NCBI RefSeq assembly: GCF_009363275.1
Contig: NZ_CP045324.1
Coordinates: 1,984,001 to 2,048,000, forward strand
Direction of reading: 5' to 3'
DNA: 64,000 nt
Source: Marinobacter sp. THAF197a
GTDB taxonomy: Bacteria > Pseudomonadota > Gammaproteobacteria > Pseudomonadales > Oleiphilaceae
Shown here one piece after another: positions 36,193-43,261 of the stretch; the stretch's first letter is position 1, and each line of letters opens with the position of its first letter. Position numbers and translations under genes: made by a program. The notes beneath the pieces were generated by a model. It had not been told where the DNA came from. It did not search any database and saw nothing but the letters and a program-made list of their open reading frames with translations.

Positions 36193-36735
36193 ATGGCATA
36201 TCCGAAGCTGCCTGAGTGGCCGATTATAGACCCTGATCGTCCGCCGGTGGGCTATATTAAAGTGGCTCATCACGAAGATAGAGATCGGAATAGTATTCCC
36301 TGGGATTTCTTTGTTACAGATGGATACTTGTTGTTAGTCAGCAAGGAGTGGATTCAGTATGGAGGCAAACCGGGCAGGTTTATTACCGAACAATATGAAT
36401 ATCCCATCGAGGCCGCTCGCTGGTTTGTAACGACTATTTCTCGTTTCTTTCTGGAGCCAGGGCATCCTAATGCGGTACCTAGAGGCGAGATTACCATTGA
36501 GGAGCAGGTTGGCGGAGAAATCTTGGGTGTTACCAGGGGCGCCCAGTACGGCAGTATCCCTAAGTCGATTCCTGGTTACTCGTTGGATAACCTTAATCGC
36601 TTTGAGCATACGTCTTTGGGGCCCGACGATAACTGGTGCCAAATGTTCAAAATGGGTGATCCGTGGTTGTTTGAGCAAGGTCTGTTGGATGTCTTCAAAG
36701 ACATCGCTGAACGCCATGAGCGGGGTGAGTTTTGA
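36193..36735 (+). CDS. Candidate immunity protein to the preceding toxin
   Basis: This 180-residue acidic, soluble protein starts 2 bases after the 750-residue putative toxin stop. It lacks a signal peptide or membrane helix. Recognisable stretches are AYPKLPEWPIIDPDRPPVGYIKVAHHEDRDRNSIPWDFFVTDGYLLLVS and a C-terminal NWCQMFKMGDPWLFEQGLLDVFKDIAERHERGEF. I cannot place it in a named immunity family. The inference rests on position, size, charge and matching AT-rich base use. Confidence 0.6.
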   Translation: MAYPKLPEWPIIDPDRPPVGYIKVAHHEDRDRNSIPWDFFVTDGYLLLVSKEWIQYGGKPGRFITEQYEYPIEAARWFVTTISRFFLEPGHPNAVPRGEITIEEQVGGEILGVTRGAQYGSIPKSIPGYSLDNLNRFEHTSLGPDDNWCQMFKMGDPWLFEQGLLDVFKDIAERHERGEF

Positions 36736-36736
36736 T

Positions 36737-37006
36737 ATGAATGAGAACCAGAATCCCGAAGCCGAGCAGGATCGAAAGAACCGGCGCTTTGCCGTCTCTG
36801 CCAATCGTGGGAGCGCTAGCCACCGGGTGCGTTACGTTGAAACGGGTGGTGCTGCAGTGGATACCGAGGAATGCACCTTTTGCCAGGCTGTTCCAGACCT
36901 GGACCATGCCGGTGGTATCAGAGCCACTCAAGTGCCCGGCCGCTCCGACACCAGCGAGTGTGCTGGTAATGGAGCTCAAACAGGCGCCGCTGATTCTGCA
37001 CAGTAG
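36737..37006 (+). other. Possible truncated third gene of the toxin locus
   Basis: An ATG at 36737, with GGGGTGAG 8 bases upstream and the preceding immunity gene's stop directly before it, opens a 89-codon frame (MNENQNPEAEQDRKNRRFAV...). Its last 30 codons run antisense through the 3' end of pxpC. The N-terminal half looks like a hydrophilic protein start; the rest may be accidental read-through after a recombination junction near 36900. Could be a small real gene or a severed accessory gene. Confidence 0.3.
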
Positions 37007-37871
37007 CCAGGTCAGATAATTCAAACCGGACTTGGGCGCCGGGTAGTTGTTGGGACAGAAGTGCGCAATCCATGGTGGGAACGACGCCGGGCTTCGGGTA
37101 GCCACCAATGGTCTGGCAATCGTTCATCAAGACGATAGGTTGACCATCACCGGGAATCTGGACGGCTCCAAGGGCGATGCCTTCGGAAATAATTCCGGGG
37201 GGCGGGGAGCTCAGGGGCGTTCCCTGGAGTCGAAAGCCCATGCGGTCGGATTGGTCGCCAACTGTATAGCGGCTGGTTGTTAGCCGGATGATATCCGCTC
37301 GCTGAAACTGAGGGTATTGATAGCCCGGAATCAGCCGGATAACCGTTTCTGCATCAAGGTCGGGACGCTGGTGATCTGGTACTTTCCGCTCTGGCACTTG
37401 CCGTTTTGGCTGCAACGGCATCAATCGGTCTCCTGTCTGCACCGGGCCCTGGCCCTCGAGCTTTTCCCGAACAACCACCGAATGGCTCCCGAATTGTTCC
37501 GGCGCATCCAACCCACCCACCACGGCAAGGTAGACAAGCCGATGGTGCGTTGAGTGGTCAATCGTTAGTTCGTCACCATCGTTGAGGTTCAGGGTTTGCC
37601 ACAAATCAACCGTTTGCCTGTTCACCGTTACGCGTGTTCTGGCGCCGGTGAGGGCTACCTGAAGCGCACCATGGGCAATGGCGCGAAATCCACCCAGCAC
37701 TATCTCCAGACAGGCCGCATTGCGAGGGTTGTCCAGCAGCTTGTTGGCCCAGGTATAGCTGATCAGGTCCAGCGCGCCGCCTGCGGCCAGCCCATGGTGG
37801 CGATAACCCCGACGACCGCTGTCTTGAACGGTGCTTTGTACGCCGGGGCGGACGACTTCCAGAAAGCTCAT
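36918..37871 (-). CDS. pxpC: 5-oxoprolinase subunit C (KipA/allophanate hydrolase subunit 2-like)
   Basis: PxpABC hydrolyses 5-oxoproline to glutamate with ATP. This 317-residue biotin-dependent carboxyltransferase-like protein has LEVVRPGVQSTVQDSGRRGYRHHGLAAGGALD, GGLDAPEQFGSHSVVVREKL, and SDRMGFRLQGTPL plus EGIALGAVQIPGDGQPIVLMNDCQTIGGYPK, all typical of PxpC. The ATG at 37871 overlaps the pxpB stop by 4 bases (ATGA); a longer ORF upstream is ignored. The C terminus (ELHYQHTRWCRSGRALEWL) lies in the region shared with an opposing frame and may be altered by recombination. Confidence 0.93.
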   Translation of the reverse strand: MSFLEVVRPGVQSTVQDSGRRGYRHHGLAAGGALDLISYTWANKLLDNPRNAACLEIVLGGFRAIAHGALQVALTGARTRVTVNRQTVDLWQTLNLNDGDELTIDHSTHHRLVYLAVVGGLDAPEQFGSHSVVVREKLEGQGPVQTGDRLMPLQPKRQVPERKVPDHQRPDLDAETVIRLIPGYQYPQFQRADIIRLTTSRYTVGDQSDRMGFRLQGTPLSSPPPGIISEGIALGAVQIPGDGQPIVLMNDCQTIGGYPKPGVVPTMDCALLSQQLPGAQVRFELSDLATVQNQRRLFELHYQHTRWCRSGRALEWL

Positions 37872-38551
37872 GGGGTCAACTCCCCGCCCGCGGCCAGAAA
37901 CGCCTCCCGGCTTATGGCTTTGAATCTCACCCGGTCGCCGACCCTGAGCAGCGACAGGCTGTTTTGGTCGAACAAGGGTGTCGGGCACCGGCCAATCAAT
38001 TGCCAGCCTCCAGGGGACGCCTGCGGGTATACGGCGGTCTGCCGGTTGGCTATGCCAACACTGCCAGCGGGCACCCGTTTGCGGGGGCTGGTCTTTCGGG
38101 GCGCGGCGATGGTGGGGTCCACTTGCCCCATAAAGGCAAATCCGGGAGCAAACCCAAGGGCATGGACCCGGTACTCAACGGCGCTGTGTTTGCGGATGAT
38201 GTCCTCGCACTCCAGGCCGCACTCTGAGGCCAGCCATTGCAGGTCAGGCCCGGTCTCGGTGCTGTAGTAAACCGGCAGCTCAACCAGTCGGCCCTTCACC
38301 TCCGGCGCGCGCTTACAGGTGTTTTCGAGGGTAACCAGTGGCGTCAGCTCAGACACAGCCTGCCGAAAGTCGATCTTCAATGGATCGTAGACCACCATCA
38401 GCGTGGTGTATGAGGGAACTATATCGACTAACCAGGGGAGACAGGCACTGCGAATGTTGTCAGCAAGTCCGGCGATGCGGGCAGGCAGGCGCTCGTCGAT
38501 GGCCTCGGCCAGGGTGATCAGGATGGTATCTTCCGAAACCGCTTCAATCAT
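37868..38551 (-). CDS. pxpB: 5-oxoprolinase subunit B (KipI/allophanate hydrolase subunit 1-like)
   Basis: This 227-residue subunit contains the diagnostic ELPVYYSTETGPDLQWLASECGL, VHALGFAPGFAFMGQVDPTI and PRKTSPRKRVPAGSVGIANRQTAVYPQASPGGWQLIGRCP. It acts with PxpA and PxpC in 5-oxoproline hydrolysis. It overlaps pxpA (start) and pxpC (end) by 4 bases each, giving translational coupling. Confidence 0.94.
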   Translation of the reverse strand: MIEAVSEDTILITLAEAIDERLPARIAGLADNIRSACLPWLVDIVPSYTTLMVVYDPLKIDFRQAVSELTPLVTLENTCKRAPEVKGRLVELPVYYSTETGPDLQWLASECGLECEDIIRKHSAVEYRVHALGFAPGFAFMGQVDPTIAAPRKTSPRKRVPAGSVGIANRQTAVYPQASPGGWQLIGRCPTPLFDQNSLSLLRVGDRVRFKAISREAFLAAGGELTP

Positions 38552-39288
38552 TGCCCGGGTTTGCCAAGAGCCTTGCGGATGGCCTTGATCGCCTCAAGCG
38601 CGGCTTCGTTGTCGCCATGAACGCACAGGCTGTCTGCAGGAAGTTCAAGCCAGTTACCGGTGGCACTGAATACGCCACCTTTTTCGGCAAAGTACCGGGC
38701 CTGGCGCACAATGATTTCAGGGTCTTCGTGCACCGCCCCAGCCTGGCGTCTGGACACCAGTTGGCCTTCGTCGTCGTAGGCTCGGTCGGCAAAGGCTTCC
38801 AGCAGCAGAGGAACGCCGACATCGGCGGCCATTTGCTGATGCTCCCGGTATTTCCGGGTGACCGGAATCATCAGGGGCAGATCCTGCCGGAAGGTTCGGG
38901 TGGCAACCATGACCGCGTGCAACAGGGTTGGGTCCCGCATCATGTCGTTGTTCAAGGCGCCGTGGGGCTTCACGTAACTCAGGCTTAAACCTTCTTTACG
39001 ACACATGCCCTCCAGGGCGCCCAACTGATAAAGCAGAAGGGCTTCGATTTCTTCCGGGGTGTGGTGGATAGACCGCCGGCCAAATCCGCTGAGGTCGTGG
39101 TACGAAGGGTGAGCGCCAATCTCCACATGGTAACGCGATGCCAGCGCCAGCGTGTTGCGGATGACCATGGGATCTGCGGCGTGGAACCCGCAGGCCACAT
39201 TAGCCATGTCGATCAGGGGCATGACCAGATCGTCCTGGCCCATCTGCCAGGCGCCGTAACTCTCGCCGAGATCGCAATTCAGTTTCAT
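38548..39288 (-). CDS. pxpA: 5-oxoprolinase subunit A (LamB/YcsF family)
   Basis: This 246-residue protein begins MKLNCDLGESYGAWQMGQDD and has NVACGFHAADPMVIRNTL, IGAHPSYHDLSGFGRR, YVKPHGALNNDMM and FADRAYDDEGQLVSRRQAGAV, all conserved LamB/YcsF-family residues around the active site. It begins the pxpABC set, 15 bases after hemH on the same strand. Confidence 0.95.
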   Translation of the reverse strand: MKLNCDLGESYGAWQMGQDDLVMPLIDMANVACGFHAADPMVIRNTLALASRYHVEIGAHPSYHDLSGFGRRSIHHTPEEIEALLLYQLGALEGMCRKEGLSLSYVKPHGALNNDMMRDPTLLHAVMVATRTFRQDLPLMIPVTRKYREHQQMAADVGVPLLLEAFADRAYDDEGQLVSRRQAGAVHEDPEIIVRQARYFAEKGGVFSATGNWLELPADSLCVHGDNEAALEAIKAIRKALGKPGQ

Positions 39289-39303
39289 AGCGTACCGGTC
39301 GTC

Positions 39304-40416
39304 TCAGATATCCGTCCGGCCGGGAAACGTCGCCTGTTTCCGGGCTTCTGCGCATTTCTGCCTGGCAGCCAGATTGTCCGGGCTGTTGTCAGGCACGGCC
39401 CACCCTTTCAGGTTGTCTTCCACCAGTTGCACCAATGCGTCGATATGGCCGGGTGTGGCGTTCAGGCAAGGGATGTAGCCAAAGGCTTCACCCCCGGACT
39501 CCATGAAGTATTCCCGGTTTTCTTCGTTGATTTCCTCGATGGTTTCGAGGCAGTCCGAAGAGAACCCCGGGCAGAAGACATCTACAGATTTTACACCTTT
39601 TTCCGGTAGGGATTTAAGGGTTTCGTCGGTGTAGGGTTGCAGCCATTCTTCCCGCCCAAAGCGCGATTGGAAGGTCGTCAGGTAGTCGTCCTGGCCAAGG
39701 CCAAGCCGTTCGGCCAGCAAGCGTGAGGTTTTATGGCATTCACAGTGATAAGGATCGCCCTTGAGCAGGTATTTCAGGGGGACGCCATGGTACGACAGGA
39801 TGAGTTTTTCGTGCCGGCCATGATTGGCCCAGTGCGCCTCAATATGGCGTGCCATGGCCTCAATGTAGGGCGGGTAGTCGTGATAGTGAGACACAAACCG
39901 GAAATCCGGCAGCCAGCGGCGGCGGGTAAAGTCGGCGGCGATGGCATCAAAGGTAGACGCCGTGGTGGATGCCGAATACTGGGGGTACAGCGGCAGGACA
40001 AGCAGCTTGCGAACACCTTGTTGCTGCATGTCTTCCAATACCCGGGAAATTGACGGGTTGCCGTAGCGCATGGCAAAACCCACCACCACGTTGCTGCCAT
40101 ACTTTTTCTTCAGCGCTTCCCGAATGCCTTCCGCCTGTTTGGCGGTGTGTATCAGCAGGGGAGAGCCCTCCGGTTGCCAGACACTGGCATAGGCCTGGGC
40201 GCTTTTTCTTGGCCGGATTCTCAGGATGATGCCATGGAGGATCAACCACCAGATGGGGCGGGGTACTTCCACCACCCTTGGGTCCCACAGGAACTCGGCA
40301 AGATACTTTCTCAGCGCTGGTGTGGTGGGGGCGTCTGGTGTGCCAAGGTTGGTCACAAGTACCCCCAGGCGTTCGGGCTCGTTATGGCTGAACTGATCCG
40401 TCCCTTTATATGGCAT
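39304..40416 (-). CDS. hemH: Ferrochelatase
   Basis: HemH inserts Fe2+ into protoporphyrin IX, the last step of protoheme synthesis. The 370-residue protein has GVLVTNLGTPDAPTTPALRKYLAEFLWDPRVVE, the active-site His in LILSYHGVPLKYL and the later Glu in VDVFCPGFSSDCLETIEEINEENREYFMESGG. No C-terminal iron-sulfur extension is obvious. The ATG at 40416 lies 23 bases after the Blh-like gene. It is probably read together with blh and pxpABC. Confidence 0.95.
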   Translation of the reverse strand: MPYKGTDQFSHNEPERLGVLVTNLGTPDAPTTPALRKYLAEFLWDPRVVEVPRPIWWLILHGIILRIRPRKSAQAYASVWQPEGSPLLIHTAKQAEGIREALKKKYGSNVVVGFAMRYGNPSISRVLEDMQQQGVRKLLVLPLYPQYSASTTASTFDAIAADFTRRRWLPDFRFVSHYHDYPPYIEAMARHIEAHWANHGRHEKLILSYHGVPLKYLLKGDPYHCECHKTSRLLAERLGLGQDDYLTTFQSRFGREEWLQPYTDETLKSLPEKGVKSVDVFCPGFSSDCLETIEEINEENREYFMESGGEAFGYIPCLNATPGHIDALVQLVEDNLKGWAVPDNSPDNLAARQKCAEARKQATFPGRTDI

Positions 40417-40439
40417 TGATGCTATCCGATGGTGGTGGG

Positions 40440-40868
40440 TTAATGCTTGCCAGCCTGCTGTGCCAATCGCGGTATAAGGCCCGTGATGTCATATCCCGCG
40501 CGATGAGCTTTGGACAGAATCTCCTCCGGCTGGGTTTCCCGTGCGGCACTCAGGGCCCACAGCACGGTACAGCGGGTTCCAGACCGACAGAAGGCCAGTA
40601 CGGGTTTATCGGCATTCCGGATCATCGGCGTAAACTGGTCAACGTCCTGATCGGTGATGTTGCCAGACTCCACCGGGAGGAATACCCACTCCAGGCCATG
40701 TTCCCGCGCTGCCGCTTCTATGTCCGCCATGGCGGGTTGGCCGGGCTCTTCACGGTCCGGGCGATTTGCAACCAGGGTCCGGAAGCCGAGCCTGGCAATT
40801 TCGGCAACATCCTGAACCGAAATCTGGGGGGCTACCGATAGGGTTTCATCAATCTTTCTGATATCCAC
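40440..40868 (-). CDS. Blh-like beta-lactamase-hydrolase/TIGR01244-type sulfurtransferase-phosphatase
   Basis: This 142-residue dual-specificity-phosphatase-fold domain has the loop LAFCRSGTRCTVLWAL, with the Cys followed by RSGTR. It matches the TIGR01244 group and the phosphatase half of Blh/BLP proteins of bigR operons (H2S detoxification in Xylella and relatives). GTG at 40868 is chosen, with GGAG 8 bases upstream; a TTG four codons earlier is the longer alternative. The neighbouring YeeE/YedE permease halves support sulfide or thiosulfate handling. A BigR or persulfide dioxygenase gene is not seen in the window. Confidence 0.8.
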   Translation of the reverse strand: MDIRKIDETLSVAPQISVQDVAEIARLGFRTLVANRPDREEPGQPAMADIEAAAREHGLEWVFLPVESGNITDQDVDQFTPMIRNADKPVLAFCRSGTRCTVLWALSAARETQPEEILSKAHRAGYDITGLIPRLAQQAGKH

Positions 40869-40905
40869 TTGGGGCTCCAATGGTTGATGGCCGGGGATTT
40901 AACGA

Positions 40906-40923
40906 CGGGCCCCTTGGGGCCCG
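40906..40923. repeat. Perfect GC hairpin between the DUF6691 gene and blh-like gene
   Basis: CGGGCCCC-TT-GGGGCCCG is an 8-bp perfect inverted repeat with a two-base centre, 38 bases before the GTG of the Blh-like gene. It may be an mRNA processing or translation-control element, or an operator. Confidence 0.45.
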
Positions 40924-40958
40924 GCGCAATGCTGTGATCGGTTCGTGTTGCGCAGCAG

Positions 40959-41396
40959 TTAGGCGTTATGACCGGATGATGCCCTTATACGTTCAGCAAT
41001 TTCAAACAGAATCATACCTGTGACCATCGATGCAACAAAGACCACGCCTTTGATTTCGCCCGCACCAAAGGCAACCAAAGCCGGCCCCGGGCAGAATCCG
41101 GCAATACCCCAGCCGACCCCAAACATCATACTACCGACAACCAGCCGTTTATCGATCTGGGTGTTGGTGGGGAGCTTTATGTTGAAGCCCAGGAATGACA
41201 ATGTACGTCTGCGGGCGATGGTGAAGGCTATCAGCCCAACAACAACCGCACCGCCCATGACAAAGGCCAGGGATGGGTCCCAGGCACCGGCGATATCCAG
41301 AAATCCGAGGACTTTTTCCGGGTTGGCCATACCGGAAACAATCAAACCAAGGCCAAAAATCAGGCCGGCAAACAGGGAAGCAATATGATATTTCAC
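40959..41396 (-). CDS. YeeE/YedE-like sulfur transport half (DUF6691 type)
   Basis: This 145-residue integral membrane protein has four hydrophobic segments and the signatures FAGLIFGLGLIVSGMANPEKVLGFLDIAGAWDPSLAFVMGGAV and GVGWGIAGFCPGPALVAFGAGE, including the conserved Cys of YeeE/YedE sulfur-compound permeases. The GTG at 41396 follows the partner's stop by 4 bases with GGAG ahead; a TTG at 41411 is less favoured. It pairs with the next gene to form a two-part thiosulfate-like importer. Confidence 0.88.
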   Translation of the reverse strand: MKYHIASLFAGLIFGLGLIVSGMANPEKVLGFLDIAGAWDPSLAFVMGGAVVVGLIAFTIARRRTLSFLGFNIKLPTNTQIDKRLVVGSMMFGVGWGIAGFCPGPALVAFGAGEIKGVVFVASMVTGMILFEIAERIRASSGHNA

Positions 41397-41400
41397 GGCT

Positions 41401-41838
41401 TCAGGCTCCAATCAGGTGACGGATAACATAAACGGTCACGAACCCCATGCCCATAAAGCTGAGGGTGGCCACCAGGGAACGAACAGACAGCCGGGACAAA
41501 CCGCAAACCCCATGACCGCTGGTACAGCCAGACCCATAGCGTGTTCCAATGCCCACCAGCAGGCCGGCGACAATCAGGGCAGGGTAACCGGCGTTGATTT
41601 CGATAGGTGGTAACTGGCCTGCCAGTGTCCAAATCGCTGGTGCCCCAATCAGCCCGGCAAGAAAGGCAATTCGCCACAGAATGTCGCTTCTGGTGGGGGT
41701 AAGCAAACCGCCGAGTATGCCGCTGATGCCGGCAATGCGGCCGTTCAGAAGCAGGAAGCTGGCGGTGGCCAGCCCAATCAGAATACCGCCAGTCAGTGCA
41801 GTGCCAGGGGTAAACTGGCTCCAAGCAATCTCAATCAT
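41401..41838 (-). CDS. YeeE/YedE family sulfur transport half
   Basis: This 145-residue membrane protein has several hydrophobic segments and the YeeE/YedE signature GTRYGSGCTSGHGVCGLSRLS, whose Cys residues line the thiosulfate path in characterised members. The ATG has GGAGC 8 bases upstream. It is the promoter-proximal gene of the sulfur cluster and precedes its DUF6691-type partner by 4 bases. Upstream there is an AT-rich palindrome and a leader terminator. Confidence 0.9.
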   Translation of the reverse strand: MIEIAWSQFTPGTALTGGILIGLATASFLLLNGRIAGISGILGGLLTPTRSDILWRIAFLAGLIGAPAIWTLAGQLPPIEINAGYPALIVAGLLVGIGTRYGSGCTSGHGVCGLSRLSVRSLVATLSFMGMGFVTVYVIRHLIGA

Positions 41839-41866
41839 TTACGTGCTCCAAGTTTCGCTTTGAGGA

Positions 41867-41876
41867 ATAAGCTTAT
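41867..41876. promoter_or_regulatory. AT-rich palindrome upstream of sulfur permease genes
   Basis: ATAAGCTTAT is a perfect 10-bp palindrome, 28 bases upstream of the YeeE-type start; an overlapping CTTATAAG follows. AT-rich palindromes of this kind serve ArsR/BigR-type regulators, so it is a candidate operator only. Confidence 0.3.
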
Positions 41877-41904
41877 AAGTATGGGCGATAATACCAAAAA
41901 AAAA

Positions 41905-41925
41905 GCCCGGCAAGGAATGCCGGGC
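41905..41925 (-). terminator. Leader terminator or sRNA terminator upstream of yeeE-type gene
   Basis: The arms GCCCGGCA and TGCCGGGC enclose AGGAA. On the minus strand the stem is followed by nine T bases, so it is a strong rho-independent terminator for a minus-strand RNA. No minus-strand gene lies between it and the phasin region, and it is 67 bases upstream of the YeeE-type start. It may attenuate that operon or end a small RNA from about 41930-42150. Confidence 0.75.
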
Positions 41926-42115
41926 AGAGGCGTGCGAGTAGTATCCATGAAAGACTTCCAGACAAACCGACATCAACTGGGATGCCGGTAACGGGAAGTA
42001 TTGACCATAATGTGAGCAGTTCAAGTGAGAGCGGCTTTCGTTTGAAAACATTTTTTCATATGCCTTGGGTGTTTATACTGCGCCCCTTCGTTATGCGGGT
42101 TTCAGGGAGGTGTGT

Positions 42116-42145
42116 ATGACCACTGAAATCCCCGTTTGGCTGTAA
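42116..42145 (+). other. Nine-codon upstream reading frame before the phasin gene
   Basis: ATGACCACTGAAATCCCCGT begins a frame encoding MTTEIPVWL and ending TAA; AGGGAGG lies 5 bases upstream. A candidate TATACT at 42074 sits ahead. It could be a leader peptide, an out-of-use start, or accidental. The remaining 41926-42190 region shows no other gene. Confidence 0.35.
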
Positions 42146-42190
42146 TACAATGGGGCCAGACCGTTCCCGCTTTGTTGCCAAGAGGTATTC

Positions 42191-42610
42191 ATGTCAGACC
42201 ACGACGATAAAAACCCGGAAAATGATCCGCAGCTGGCGGACAAAATCAAGGATTCCGCCCGCCAGATCTGGCTTGCGGGTCTGGGTGCATACACCAAGGC
42301 CGAGGAAGACGCGGGTAAGTTTTTTGAGCGCCTGGTGCAGGAGGGTGAGCAACTGGAAACCAGGACCCGGGGCGTGGTGGAAAAGCAGATCAAGACCGTA
42401 GAGGGTCGCGTTGGTGAGGTTAAGGAAAAGGCGACCGGAACCTGGGACAAGCTTGAGCACATGTTCGACCAGCGCGTATCCGGTGCTTTGCGTCGCCTTG
42501 GTATTCACCGGCGCGAGGAAATTGAAGCGATGGAGCGCAGGATTGAAGCGCTGGAAAGCGAATTGGCCAGATTGCGGGGTGATTCACCAGCCTCGGATGA
42601 AGAAGAATAA
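42191..42610 (+). CDS. Phasin family (polyhydroxyalkanoate granule-associated) protein
   Basis: This 139-residue phasin coats PHA granules. Family features are DKIKDSARQIWLAGLGAYTKAEEDAGKFFERLVQEGEQLETRTRGVVEKQI, an amphipathic helix, then a heptad-rich C terminus (REEIEAMERRIEALESELARLRG). No Lys/Ala/Pro-rich histone tail like PhaF is present, so it resembles PhaI-type short phasins. AAGAGGT precedes the ATG. It converges on a PhaD-like regulator with three bases between stops; no phaC synthase is in the window. Confidence 0.9.
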   Translation: MSDHDDKNPENDPQLADKIKDSARQIWLAGLGAYTKAEEDAGKFFERLVQEGEQLETRTRGVVEKQIKTVEGRVGEVKEKATGTWDKLEHMFDQRVSGALRRLGIHRREEIEAMERRIEALESELARLRGDSPASDEEE

Positions 42611-42613
42611 CCC

Positions 42614-43243
42614 TCAAAGGTAGCTGCGGCTGGTCAGCTGAATCTCCTGTTGCTCCTGTTCCGCCAGGTACGGAAGGATCAGGTGCAGCATTTGATACAC
42701 TCCCTTGCCCGGATCTACCGATTCCCGGTCATCCAGATGGGACAGCGTGTCAAAGCTGCTCCAATAGCAGGCCGTCAGGGTGAGCTGTTCGCACAGTGAG
42801 AGCAGCTCGTCTTCACTGATGGTCATGACCCCTTGGCTTTGAAAGCTCTCACACAAAACCCGAAACGCATTTTTTTTCTTCGCCAGAATCCGTTTAAATC
42901 GCACTTGCAGCTGGCTGTAGCGAGACAGCACGTTCACCAGATCCTGATACAGAAAACGATATCGGGCGACAGCCTCAAACAGCAAATGCAGGAAAAAGCT
43001 GAACTGGTCCAGTGAAATATCGGCGTCGTCCGGCACCGCGAGTAAGTCCACCATTTCCGCTTCAAAGCTCTGGAACAGCTCGTCGACAATGTCGCTTTTA
43101 CTTTTGAAGTGGTAATAGAGGTTGCCCGGGCTGATGTCCAGCTCATCGGAGATCAGCAGGGTGGTGACATTGGGCTCGCCCAGGCTGTTGAACAGCGCCA
43201 GGCTGGTGCCGAGAATCCTGTCCCTGGTTTTGATTTTTTTCAT
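42614..43243 (-). CDS. TetR family regulator, PhaD-like
   Basis: This 209-residue regulator has an N-terminal HTH (KTRDRILGTSLALFNSLGEPNVTTLLISDELDISPGNLYYHFKSKSDIV), close in pattern to PhaD of Pseudomonas, and the family motif YRFLYQDLVNVLSRY. PhaD controls PHA phasin genes in Pseudomonas. It lies 18 bases downstream of xthA on the same strand and convergent with the phasin gene, which supports a PHA link. Confidence 0.85.
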   Translation of the reverse strand: MKKIKTRDRILGTSLALFNSLGEPNVTTLLISDELDISPGNLYYHFKSKSDIVDELFQSFEAEMVDLLAVPDDADISLDQFSFFLHLLFEAVARYRFLYQDLVNVLSRYSQLQVRFKRILAKKKNAFRVLCESFQSQGVMTISEDELLSLCEQLTLTACYWSSFDTLSHLDDRESVDPGKGVYQMLHLILPYLAEQEQQEIQLTSRSYL

Positions 43244-43261
43244 AATCGCTGAATCGATTCC

